DNA from: Ciona savignyi | Lineage: Eukaryota > Chordata > Ascidiacea > Phlebobranchia > Cionidae | NCBI GenBank assembly: GCA_000149265.1 | Contig: CH002001.1 | Coordinates: forward strand, 10,574-74,573 | Length of the DNA stretch: 64,000 nt | Reading direction: 5' to 3' | Shown: positions 22,601-32,800 of the stretch, piece after piece | Layout of the letters: every line of letters starts with the position of its first letter | Position numbering within the stretch: the stretch's first letter is position 1 | The notes under the pieces: model-generated | Told to the model about the DNA's origin: nothing | Databases searched by the model: none | Seen by the model: the letters and a program-made list of their open reading frames with translations, nothing else | Program-made: the position numbers and the translations under genes

Positions 22601-24669
22601 TTAGTTGTCGCATAGATTACAGTGCCTCACCCCTTTCTTTGTATAATCATTGAACAATATAAAGATGACTAGGCTATAATTTGTCATCACCTTACTTGCC
22701 TACTATACGAGTGTGCTCAGCTTATGCAATTGCTTTTCTATTCAGCTCCTTGTGGGAGGAACTACACAGCGAACTCCTCAAGACAGTACTTGACTTCACC
22801 TGGTTATCCCGGTCGTTATTCGAACTCAGAATTTTGTATATGGGAGATACAAGCCCAAAGTGGTTACCGAATCCTGCTGCAGGTTGTTAGGTTCCGAACG
22901 GAAAATTGTTGTGACCGATTAACGGTAGGTGAAAAGTAATCTCTTCCATTTTGAGAAATTTCTGATTGTTAAATATGGTCTTTCATATTAAACTTTTATC
23001 TTTAACGTAGATATTAAGAAACTACGATTTATTAATTGGTTAGAGTAGTATTGTTTCCACCTTCATATTAATTTTTGGATCATGCACAACACATTGCGTT
23101 ATCTCCGGGTTACCAAACGGGTTAAAAGGTTCGTGAGGAAATCTGACGATTGCCCATGTAATAACGCCCCTTGCGTTATTCAATTTACAAGAATGATCAT
23201 AAATATTCTCTCATTTTGCGTTACTGACAATTGCACCCATCCAACCACCGTTCTAAACTAATATCAAAAATTACAGATTACAGGTTTGCAAAACACAGTG
23301 ACACTAGCAGGAAGATTAACACCACGTCATTATTACTCACAAAGCAATTACATGCGACTTCGCTTCCGTTCTGACGGTTCTGTTACTTATACAGGATTCC
23401 AACTATGGTTTCAAGGTTGGAAAATTGACCACGATTGGTTTTAAAAGTTCTAGTTGTTTGTATTAAGAAGTATAAGCACATCTAGTTTCATCAGCCCATA
23501 TTAAGAACTTAATCAAACTGAAGAAGATTAAACAAATGCTGAATCAAACGATCCCATATAATTTTTTAAATAAGATATTAATTTAGCGTTATCAAGTAGT
23601 TAACCATTTTTTACATTCTATTGTCTTATTGTGGATGGAAAAATTCAACGCTTATTTCACGAGTTTGTTAACCCTGTATTAAAACAATTTATATTAATGT
23701 TATTATTCTTGATTTTTTTATCCAAGAATATCACCAATGATTTTTTTTTGTTCTAGAATCGCGAAGCGGCATATACCCAACAACTACTACAGATCAACCC
23801 ACAACAGAGGGTAAGAATTTCTTAGTTTATTTTTTTATTCCTAATTTACCACTGTACAACACATCATGTAAATATGGAAACAACAAAAATACTAATCACA
23901 TTCGTTAAAATACTTTGATATAAAATCGGGCAAAAATATCAAGTAGGTAAATAACACACAAGATCGCAGACGTTATTAAGTTTGATGAAATGGAAATATT
24001 TTCGTTTATTTAACGCTTTAGTTTAAGTTGTAGCGACCTCCCTTCATCCATATTACATAATGTGTGACGTCATTACGCATTACTTTTATTTCTTCTTTAT
24101 TGTGCCCGGTCGCTTTGGTTTTGTGCAACGAGTTTCTTTTTGTGGTGTGTTACTGCAAATACAAAAGCTGCCGCATCATTGGTGACCCCGACCTATAAAA
24201 AAGACTTTTTCAAGTTTAGTTAAAAAACGTTCGAGAACGAAGACATGCAAAACTCCGTGGCGGTGAAACTGGCCACGTTTTGGACAACGCAGCCAAGAGT
24301 GTGGTTCCAGCCAGCGGAAACACAGTTCGCTCTTAAGAAGGTTACAGCCGACCAAACTAAGTATCTTTACGTTGTGGCAGATTTAGACCAAGCAACAGTA
24401 AGTCGCCTTATCGACCGAGCCGACTTGAGAACCCACCACAAGAAAACAATTAAGGAACTTCTTCTTTCTTCGTTCAGTTTAGTTCACAGAGAGGGTAGCG
24501 CTTGCTACACATGCCACCATAGGGTTGAATGTGGTTTAGGTATATACCGAGCTGACATGCGTATTCTTTAGAAATTAAGTAAAGACACAATATGCCTAAT
24601 TTTTTTATTTTTCTTCAGAAACTGACTTTGGAGCAACAACCCCAGCCCCGACTACCACAACTGCACCAA
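4676..24669 (+). CDS. Multi-CUB secreted protein, gene B (three 368-residue modules)
   Basis: Exon 4676-4757 encodes a signal peptide (MKTPSFTFSGVAIILIQVFL...) and ends in phase 1. It is followed by three tandem modules (4992-8443, 11956-15667, 20107-23810) plus extra copies of linker exons at 11140-11193, 19328-19381 and 24619-24669, all phase 1 to phase 1. Translating the assigned exons gives at least about 1,180 residues with nine CUB domains and Thr/Pro-rich, probably O-glycosylated linkers. Each CUB has CGG/CGF, SPxYP, an N-glycosylation site WNIT or CxWEI, and the adjacent-cysteine motif CCD. No stop codon or terminal exon was found. The transcript either ends in sequence I cannot recognise, has lost its 3' end, or splices on into the exons of gene C at 27234, which the phase would allow. 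Secretion is inferred from the signal peptide; the function is unknown. Confidence 0.8.
4992..8443 (+). repeat. CUB module, copy 1 (nine exons)
   Basis: Exons: CUB1 4992-5167 and 5501-5633; linker 5852-5896; CUB2 6025-6209 and 6452-6593; Thr/Pro linker 7012-7062 (TKFGATTPAPTTTTAP); CUB3 7373-7551 and 7906-8044; linker 8390-8443 (SRSGIYPTTTTDQP). Total coding length is 1104 nt, all in frame. The introns inside each CUB are phase 0, and the ones between modules are phase 1. The intron before CUB2 is only 128 bp here, against 385-388 bp in copies 2 and 3, because of a deletion. Confidence 0.9.
8660..10820 (+). mobile_element. Ty3/gypsy-type retrotransposon remnant 1
   Basis: The LTR-like start is TGTAGCGACAT at 8660; the LTR runs about 150 bp to a primer-site-like 'tggttaccccgacc' at 8813. 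Degenerate gag follows (8880-9400), then a CCHC-type knuckle near 9420-9475 readable only with frame changes, an aspartic protease with the DTGA motif (about 9578-9600), RNase H (about 9930-10330, ending in a HVADALSRC tail) and the start of integrase (about 10715-10850, DIVGPLPSS). Most of RT and the 3' LTR are missing. Frames are broken throughout, so it is a dead copy. It lies in the intron after the linker exon 8390-8443 and was multiplied with the CUB module. Confidence 0.85.
10821..11420 (+). repeat. Duplicated intron plus extra linker exon (after remnant 1)
   Basis: This stretch repeats the sequence that already precedes and contains the linker exon at 8390, joining it to the integrase part of the gypsy remnant at 'cacatctaatttc'. 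It includes a second intact phase 1-1 linker exon at 11140-11193 (SRSSIYSTTTTDQP) with good splice sites. The same gypsy/intron junction occurs at about 18978 after module 2, so it formed once before the modules multiplied. Confidence 0.8.
11462..11740 (-). repeat. Old SINE copy in the module boundary
   Basis: A degenerate - strand SINE ('acacgggcaatcgtcac', 'cattaatccgctgggttt', 'ccaatgacacaactgac'). The same insertion is present at 19660-19935, so it predates at least one module duplication. Confidence 0.7.
11956..15667 (+). repeat. CUB module, copy 2 (nine exons)
   Basis: Exons: CUB1 11956-12131 and 12469-12601; linker 12821-12865; CUB2 13254-13438 and 13677-13818; linker 14235-14285; CUB3 14598-14776 and 15130-15268; linker 15614-15667. 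All exon lengths are identical to copy 1. The CUB1 first-half protein is identical to that of copy 1 and the surrounding introns are almost identical. CUB2 starts differ slightly (YPESYQNRLNCTWNIT). No signal-peptide exon or promoter-like block precedes it, so it is an internal part of gene B. Confidence 0.9.
15882..18977 (+). mobile_element. Ty3/gypsy-type retrotransposon remnant 2 (longest copy)
   Basis: The LTR is about 15882-16032, with primer-site-like 'tggtgaccccgactg' at 16034. gag opens at 16098 (FWTTQPRVWFQPAETQFALK, a gypsy gag N-terminal signature). Zinc-knuckle-like CFYHR...C is near 16650-16700. The protease active site is altered to DAGA (about 16810). RT (about 17290-17500) keeps the SRMPFGLK and YLDDIL motifs. 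RNase H follows (about 17900-18140, with ADALSRCD), then only a trace of integrase near 18930. The reading frame is interrupted many times and no 3' LTR is present. Remnant 1 lacks most of the RT part, so each module copy decayed separately after duplication. Confidence 0.88.
18261..18555 (-). mobile_element. SINE insertion with matching empty site
   Basis: A 295-bp SINE is inserted in gypsy remnant 2 and flanked by ATAT (18257-18260 and 18556-18559). The homologous position in remnant 1 (about 10420, 'gaggatatacaactcgg') is uninterrupted, so the exact ends are visible. Read on the - strand, the element runs from ttgtccagcc through a tRNA-like region (box-A-like ggtctaacggtttagtgcg, box-B-like ggttgcaggtgcgaaact) and a 'cttgggcaaggcacttt' core to a (TATCC)n tail. 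This is the best reference copy for the family in the window. Confidence 0.92.
18978..19620 (+). repeat. Duplicated intron plus extra linker exon (after remnant 2)
   Basis: Counterpart of 10821-11420, with the same junction to gypsy integrase sequence. It contains an intact 54-nt linker exon at 19328-19381 (phase 1-1) and runs into the SINE at 19660 and then module 3. Confidence 0.8.
19660..19935 (-). repeat. Old SINE copy in the module boundary
   Basis: The same insertion as 11462-11740, at the same place relative to the following CUB1 exon. Confidence 0.7.
20107..23810 (+). repeat. CUB module, copy 3 (nine exons)
   Basis: Exons: CUB1 20107-20282 and 20616-20748; linker 20970-21014; CUB2 21400-21584 and 21824-21965; linker 22384-22434; CUB3 22746-22924 and 23277-23415; linker 23757-23810 (ends PTTEG rather than PTTQG). 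Exon lengths match copies 1 and 2 exactly. The intron between CUB2 and CUB3 is nearly identical to that of copy 1 but differs from copy 2, while the intron before CUB2 resembles copy 2. CUB3 begins PCGRNYTANSS, closer to gene C (PCGGNYTANSS) than to copies 1 and 2. Confidence 0.9.
24029..24523 (+). mobile_element. Ty3/gypsy-type retrotransposon remnant 3 (LTR and gag only)
   Basis: LTR start TGTAGCGACC at 24029, followed by the gag start at 24245 (MQNSVAVKLATFWTTQ...) with almost the same sequence as remnant 2. It breaks off at about 24523 inside gag and is joined directly to intron sequence that normally lies before the Thr/Pro linker exon of the CUB module. Confidence 0.85.
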
Positions 24670-25030
24670 GTATGCAATATGTAACATATTAACAAACATA
24701 CATTTATATTACGTAGAATATCGTTAAAGATGTTTTGTTTATTTTCTACAACCATCTTAAATATTAAATGACATTAGTGTATGCTTTTGCGTTGAACATA
24801 CGGCGGAGTTAAACACAAGGGAGTAACACATTACAGTACAGATGGTGATCGATGACTGGGCATTACTAACCTAAAAATATTTAATATTTTTATCACGTTC
24901 TTACCATACCATTTTACAACGATAATTTATTTTATTTACAATGATGGCTGTAAAAATAAAAAAACTGCCGCGTTTGAAGATATAGTCTTGCCTAACCTAT
25001 CTTTCATAGGAAATGTAGCTTGTCGGAAAA
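24523..25030 (+). repeat. Rearranged CUB-module piece: linker exon and 3' intron
   Basis: From the junction at 24523 the sequence matches the intron before the module's Thr/Pro linker, includes an intact copy of that exon at 24619-24669 (TDFGATTPAPTTTTAP), then continues with sequence like the last intron of gene C (24720-25020 versus 33870-34120, sharing 'gaacatacggcggagtt' and 'cctatctttcatagg'). CUB3, CUB4 and the GPI-type exon that should lie between or after are missing. This looks like a deletion/recombination scar at the end of gene B. Confidence 0.75.
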
Positions 25031-25040
25031 TACAGAAAAT

Positions 25041-26012
25041 ACGTAGAAATTCAACCACGTGTTTAACCACCACTATTTTTAAACACATTTTGTATGCCAT
25101 ACGTTCATGCTACAGGGTCCATTGTAACCACAATTTGTATCCTATACACCGAGTATGTAGTTTGTTTCTGCAAGCATAAACGCATGGGTCCCATAGGTAT
25201 CAAACCAAAACAGCCCGATTTAGTTTTTCATGGCTTCGATGAATCCTGTCAGAATCATGATTTGAGAACAAAAATTATTTTTGTAGTATTTTAAGGTAAT
25301 TTTTGTATTTCGTTTAAGTGTTAAATCAGTGGCTAATGCATTTACATTCCACCATATCTGATTCAAATTGAAGCAGCCGTTCAATCGCTATGACCAAAAA
25401 AGCTTTTTTTTAGAAAAAAAATACCGTTTTGGTTTTTAACGTCTCAGGGGAATTCCCCTGGATTTATCACCTAACATTTTGGATTCTGCATATCTTAACC
25501 ATTGTGTCTAATAAATCACTCTTTTTATTGCGATTCTTTTACTCCTTATAGTAGATGTTGAGGCGACATGGCATGCCTGTCACAATTATGATTTGAGGAC
25601 AAAAATCTTATTTTTTAGGATATTTTCCTAGGTATTTTTATTTATTCCAATTGTTAAATCAGTGGTTAGTACACATATATTTTACTAAATCTGATCAAAA
25701 TTTGACCAGTCTTTCAAGCGCTATGCCTCAAAAAATCCATTTTTTAGGAAAAATTACCGTTTTGGTTTTCAGAGTCCCAGGGGAATTCCACTAAATTTAT
25801 CACCTAAAATTTTAGTCTCTGCATATTTAGACCATGTTGTCTAACAAATGACAAAGTTTCATTGCGATTCCATTATTTCTTCTGGTAGATGTCGGTGCGA
25901 CGACATGCAATGCCTGTCAAGCGTTTGACGAAAAATAAACGAAAAGAAAAAGAAAAAAAGAAAAAAAACGGACAAAAACAATATGTGTCCCATTTTTTCA
26001 AATGGGACCCAT
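25041..26012 (+). mobile_element. 335-bp-repeat element, copy B (two internal repeats)
   Basis: The 5' block 'tcaaccacgtgtttaaccaccac' starts at 25051, followed by the 'ctgcaagcataaacgcatgggtccc' block. Two tandem copies of the internal repeat are marked by 'gtagatgttgaggcgacatggcatgcctgtcac' type sequence at 25552 and 25887 (335 bp apart). A purine-rich run follows, then the terminal hairpin gtcccattt...aaatgggac and ccat at 26012. No coding frame. Confidence 0.75.
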
Positions 26013-26204
26013 GATATTAGATAAAATTGACATATTAGTAACCAATTAGACTTTTGTTTATTTGTAACTTCGGTTTCCTAATGACTTGGTTAAAGCAAAT
26101 ATATCCTATCCAAAGTGAAATTCTATTCAAAGTAAAGAATGTTTAATGCTTAGGGCCTACTATTCACAAGTAGATGTGTAATCCGCATTTAAAAAATGTT
26201 TAGG

Positions 26205-26405
26205 ATAGGATATTCATGTAATGTTAATGGGAAAATGTAAGGGACGTCTACAACGAGCAATCGTCAAATTGCCTCGCGCCCACCGTCGAATCACCGGATC
26301 TATTCCAAGTGTTGCAGATATATTAGTAGTCCCTCTAATTTAGTAGAACCCATTATTCCAAGTCCGTTAAGTGGCTTGACCAAAGACTTAGCTAGCGACC
26401 AGTTT
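26205..26405 (-). repeat. Degenerate SINE upstream of gene C
   Basis: Begins with taggataggatattcatg (the tail on the other strand) and has a shortened middle. It is placed like the fragment at 4045-4245 upstream of gene B. Confidence 0.65.
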
Positions 26406-26419
26406 AAAACCGACTAGCT

Positions 26420-26876
26420 TGGGACTAATTTAAAGTTTCGTAGTAAAGATAATAAATCACTTCAATAAGCACAGCACGCATTCGTGACATTTTGACAGAA
26501 AAATAAATTATTTCATGATGTCACGATTTCCGGACACAAAGAAATAGCTGTGTTAACATAACAGTGTATCTTGTGATGTTTGTATTTGAGGAATTAAATT
26601 TCAATCGTTACGTTAAAATGCAGCTCAGACAGTTTAGAAAATGTTTTGTGGTTTTTTTTAAATGTTAAGTTTTTAAAAAGGTTAATTGATATAGAAAAAA
26701 TACTAGAATATGCGTAAAAATAAAATAAAAACAATAAATATTTGGATTTTGTAATAATTCGTTTATAAAGAATTCTAACTTTTAATCGTTACACGTTTGC
26801 ATCAAAATTGCTTATTATAAATTTGTTAGAAACATTCAGGTTTCGGTGACTGTTATCATATTTCAATATTTAAAAA
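26420..26876 (+). promoter_or_regulatory. Putative promoter and 5' region of CUB gene C
   Basis: Homologous to 4246-4675 before gene B, with the invariant block 'atgatgtcacgatttccgg' near 26516 and the block 'acaaagaaatagctgt' after it. Its conservation next to the only two signal-peptide exons suggests a shared promoter. Function was not tested. Confidence 0.45.
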
Positions 26877-29800
26877 ATGAAAATAACAAGTTTTACGTTT
26901 TCTGGAGTTGCAATTATTTTGATTCAAGTCATCCTAATAAAATTTGCCCGAACACAATGTAAGTTTTCCTCTCTGTATGAAACAAGACAACTTCAATTTT
27001 TTATCAGTGTGTCTGCGTCACGATAAACCTTTCTTGACAAAGCGCATTTATTTTCATGGTAAAATGTTTCAACACACGCAAAGTCGATTATACCAACTTA
27101 AATCTCAGTGGTAAAATCCAATTGTACTGCTTTATTAATCATATTAATTAATAACTGATTTTGCTTTAAACTAATCAGAATGTATTTCAATAAACCTTAT
27201 AGCAATGAAATATAACTACTAACTTGTTTCCAGCTTGTGGTGGTTTATTACGAGCCACCAACGTGTCGCGACCTCTCACCTCTCCGAATTACCCCTCATA
27301 TTACACAAATAACTTGAGATGCAGATGGAATATTACTGCGCCAGCAGGATTGCTTGCTCAATTTACTGTCTGGAGTTTATCAACGGAAAGTTGCTGTGAT
27401 TACTTGCAGGTACGATATATTTCTTTTATATATAAATAGATGTTTAATTTTAAAATGGTTGTGGAATAAAAACTTCCCGCTGTGCAGTTGAACGTTTCAT
27501 AGGGCAAGGCAGTTACCTGAAGCCAGTAGTCAAACAATTTAAATCTAATCTATCCCATTATGTACATTTTGTAAACATACGCGGAATTTTATTTTAAAGT
27601 TTTCTTTTAACCATTTTAGATCATGCACCAAATGTAAAATTTCCTAAATTTTGTTTCTCATTTTAGTTTGATTTAATTATGATGTTGTTTTCCCAATTTT
27701 AAAGTTAATCTTGGTTTAAAACATTAAAGTTTATATTCTTTTATGGTTAGGTAACTTGGGGAAATCGTGTCACCCAGTTGCGAAACCTTCGTCATAACGT
27801 GACTTTTGTAAGCGATTCCATCGGCTTGTACTTCTACACTGATGGCTCTGTTACAAGACGAGGATTTAGAGGAAGTTATAGTGGTTAGTACCTTAGGTTG
27901 TTATGGTATAGGCTAGAATATTCCTGAATATCGCCGTGAATCGAAAAACCAAGGGGATTTAACACGAGCAATCGTCAGATGGTGCCCATCGCCGTTTCCC
28001 GGAGATATATCAGTATATTTTGTATGATTTTTACGTTCTTTCAATTTGGTAGAACACGTTAACGGTAATGTTTAGTGTCTCGCCCAGCGATACAACCGAC
28101 TAGAAAGCGATCAGTTTCAAGCACCCAACCCTTTGGCTGAAAGGTAACGCACCAAGCCACCAGGATAATCTGGTCAATCGTTAAAATAAACTCAGAAACT
28201 ATTTTATACTATTGTGATACAGTTTTGTTAAAAAGTGCTTTATTCTAATAAAATTAATTTTATTACAGTTACCAACACAGCAAACCACAGTTTCATATTA
28301 CCTCCAACGACAAGTAAGTATAGCTTGACATATCAACCACATTTAAAATAGATGTTTGTGTACTTGATAGTCAAATTAAAGTGTGTCCACTATAGGGTTA
28401 ATATATATGTTGCAAGTGTGCTGTAGTATTAGCTTAATCTATCGATACGTTGATTTCAAGCAACCATCGATAACTGCCTTGCTCAAACACACGGTCGGCT
28501 TTTATACCAAGATGTTTTAGTGGACAGAAGAGTACTTGAGAGAGCTAATCGTTGGCCAGCAACTAGCAATCAGCAAATCCGTATTATAATATAAACGATT
28601 AAAGTTTATATTATTTCTTTTCACAGCTGTCGCTCCATGCGGTTTTAGTACGCAAGCCACCAACGTGTCACAAACCCTCAATTCTCCTGGATACCCAGGA
28701 ACATATCAGAACCGACTTAACTGCCGATGGAACATTACCGCAAGACCTGGAATGCATGTTCAATTCTCATTTTCATCTTTTGTCACTGAAAGCTGTTGTG
28801 ATTATTTACGTGTAAGATCAACTAAATTACATTGCAGTAAAGTAACCACAAATCCAAGCGGGCGTGTCAAACAAAGCAATTTAAAATTGTGGATATGCAT
28901 TACAGAATTCACTAGATTATTCACCTGCATTGTGTACCAAACTATTGTCAAGTTAAACGTATGTTACCTTAATACAGGTTTACAATTCCTATCCTCCTTC
29001 TCGTCGCTTTGCTGGTTATGTATCCAACACGACAGTGGTCTCAGTGGGCAATGTATTGCAGCTGTATTTCCGTACCGACAGTAGTGTTACGCGGACTGGT
29101 TTTAGGGGCTCCTTCATTGGTAAGTTCTAGAATGTAAAAATATCCTCGTATTGCTTAAGTGTATTTATAATGCTTCATTATCTAAAATAAAAATGTACTA
29201 TTATTATTTAAATCGAAAATATCAACGTCTAAATCCGTTAAAAACAGCCTGTAAACTAGAAAGTGTCATCCACGTGTTTAAACATCACCACTATTTGTAA
29301 AACACATTTTGTATGCTATGTGTTTCTCTGAGCAGGGCACCTAATCACAGTTGATATTTTATATCCCGAGTATGTAGTTTGTTTCTGCAAGTATAAACGC
29401 ATGGGTCCCTGTGGTAACAATGTGATCTTGTTAACAACGTTTATTAAAAATATATGTTATTGTGGGATATGTACACGTCAGTTCCATGTTATCCAATATT
29501 TTAAATAGTTTTAACCAAACTGCCATAGTTTTGTTTCTGCAAGCATAAACGCATGGGTCCCATAGTTATCAAACCAAAATTCTGTTCCATGTGTAGTTAA
29601 AAAAAGAATATTCGTGTTAGAATTACCATCGTTTTACCACAACTGTTTTAAATTTAAGCCTCTTTGTCAAGCGCTGTAGTTAAAAGCTAAATTTCAAAAC
29701 AGCCCGATAGAGTTTTTCACAGCTTCGGGAAATTCCCCTGGGTTTAGTACATCAATTTCTGTTTATACATATCTGTGTCATGTTATCTAACAACTTATAC

Positions 29801-32800
29801 AGTTATATTCCGATTTGACAAAACTTTGTTGGAGATGTCGGGGCGATTTGACATACCTGTTACAACCATGATTTAGGAACAAATCATAATTGTTAGAGTT
29901 GTTCCCTACGTATTTTATTTCTTTTTTTTCAGTGGTACAGCGGCGCAGCTGTTCTAGCGATATGCTCAAAAGGAGCTATTTTTGTAAAAAAAATACCGTT
30001 TTGGGTTTTAGAGTCTCAGGAAAATCCCCTATACTTTATTACCCATCATTTTTGTTTGCCTTATCTATACCATGTTGTCTAACAAATTACAAAGTTGTAT
30101 TGAGTTTTCTTTACCCCTTCTAGTAGATGTCGTGGCGACATGCCATGCTTGTCAAGTGTTTGACGAAAAAATGGGGGAAAAACGAACAAAAACAATGTGT
30201 CCCTTTTATTTCCAACAATAAAATTAAATGCCCAGTTTTGCAATATTAAATTCACGAACAATATGAAATTTGGCCAGTAACCTCATTTGTAACATCTGGT
30301 ATGATCAACCGAAAGGGGATAGGTAGAACCCCCTAATCCAAAGGTAATGGGTTCAAGATAATCTGATTAATGCTTTGTAAAATTACCCTTCGAAATTTTG
30401 CATCCCATGTGTTAGACCACGTCGCGCCAAATCCGACAGGTTTGTCTAGTGGTTAAGTGCGTCGCCTTTCAGCCGAAGTGTTGCAGGTGCAAAACTGGTC
30501 GCCAGCTAGTCTCACGGGGATAAACATGAATATCATATTCTATATACACTAATTATAACAAAACAGATGATAATCTGATCAGATATTCATGTTTATCCAC
30601 TTGAATAAGAAAACCAAGGGTCTAACAAACGGACAATTTTCCGATTACCTTGCGCCCACTGTTGGGTTACCGGAGGTGTTACGGTGTGTTATATATTATT
30701 CAACCTATCAATTCGCTGGGTTCCTGCAATTTCCGTTTAATGCCTTGGCCAAATCCAAATACACAACTGACTAGCTATCGACCAGTTTCGTATCTGCAAC
30801 CCTTCGACTGAAAGGTGACGCACTTAACCACCCGAATATCTCACGAATGAATACCGAAGTGTTCATTTGAATTGGGTTAAGTACTATCTCTGAGTACATT
30901 TGTTAAAGATTTTGTAAAAAGCAATTACTTATAAAGCTACTTTTAAGCAGGTTATGTGTAAAGGAGTTTAGCTACTGGAACTATTGCATTGTGCTGTGTG
31001 TTCGGCACGTTCCCTTAGTTTAAGTAAAATCCCTTAATCAATTCTTTAGAAATTAAGTAAAGACACAATATGCCTAATTTACTTTTTTCTTCAGAAACTG
31101 AGTTTGGAGCAACAACCCCAGCCCCGACTACCACAACTGCACCAAGTATGCAATATGTAACATAGTAACAAACAGACATTAATATTAGGGAAATATTAGG
31201 TGGTAATAAAAAAAAACATTTTTTCTACTCACTCTCACCGCACTTTTTGATGTTGGTTACCCTACTAGACCAGTATACTCACTATATTCTCTGATTTAAG
31301 CATTTAGCAATGTTTAGTTATCGAACAGATTACAGTGCTTTACCCCTCTCTCTGTAAAATCATAGATAAATATCTGGATGACTAGGCTATCATTTTTTAT
31401 CACCTTACTTGCTTACTACACGGGTGTGCTCAGCTAATGTAGTAATTGCTTTTGTATTTAGCTCCTTGTGGAGGGAACTACACAGCGAACTCCTCAAGGC
31501 AGTACTTGACTTCACCTGGTTATCCCAGTCGTTATTCGAACTCAGAAATTTGTATATGGGAGATACAAGCCCGAAGTGGTTACCTAATCCTGCTGCAGGT
31601 TGTTAGGTTTCGAACGGAAAATTGTTGTGACCGATTAACGGTAAGAGAAACGTAATCTCTTTCTTTTTGAAAATTTTCTCATTGGTCTCATTAAATGTTT
31701 ATCCTAAAAGTAGATATCAAGAACTATCCTTTATTAATTGGTTGAAGTAGTATTGTTTCCACCATCAGATTAAATATTAATCATGCACAACACATTGCAA
31801 TATCTTCGGTAACCCGACGGTGATCGTAAGGTAATTTTTAATAACGCCCATGCGTTATCCAATTTACAAGAATATGTATAATTCTCTCTTTTTGCGTTAC
31901 TGTCAATTGCACCACAGCCTACCACAGTTCTAAACTAATATCAAAAATTACAGATTACAGGTTTGCAAAACACAGTGACACTAGCAGGAAGTTTAACACC
32001 ACGTCATTATTTCTCACAAAGCAATTACATGCGACTTCGCTTCCGTTCTGACGGTTCTGTTACTTATACAGGATTCCAACTATGGTTTCAAGGTTAGAAA
32101 ATTTACCAGGATTGGTTTTAAAAGTTCTAGTTGTTTATATTAACGATATAAGCACATCTAATTTCATCAGCCCATGTTAAGAACTTGAAACCAGCTGTTA
32201 CTTAGTTGTTTGTATCCATGGCCAATGTTTTTTTGTTTTATAGACAGGGTTAAACAAAACCTGAATCAAACGATTCCATATCACATTCTAACAAAGATAT
32301 GAATTTAACTTTTATCAAGCAGTTAACCATAAAGCATTTTAAATTATATTGTTTAATTTTGGATGAAAACAATAACTTTTATTTTAAGAGGTTGTTAAGC
32401 TTATATTAAAACTATTTATATCAATGTTATTATTCTTGATTTTGGCAGATAATCTAAGAATCTTACTATTTAATTTTATTTTTTACCGTAGAATCGCGAA
32501 GTGGCATATACCCAACAACTACTGCCGAGCCACCCACAACACAGGGTAAGAATTTTTAGTTTATTTTTTGTTTCCCAATTTACCATTGTAAAATAAGAAA
32601 ATACAAATCCTATTTGTTAAAATACTTCGATATAAAACGGGCAAAAATAACAAATATACCAGACAACATCGAAGACCTTATAATTTGTTTAAATATTTTT
32701 TAAGTTTCATGAAATAAAATTATTTTCGTTTATTTAAGATTTTAGTTTAAGTAATGAATTTTGTTAGAAACTAGTGTTAATTCTATTTTTAGTTTTTTTT

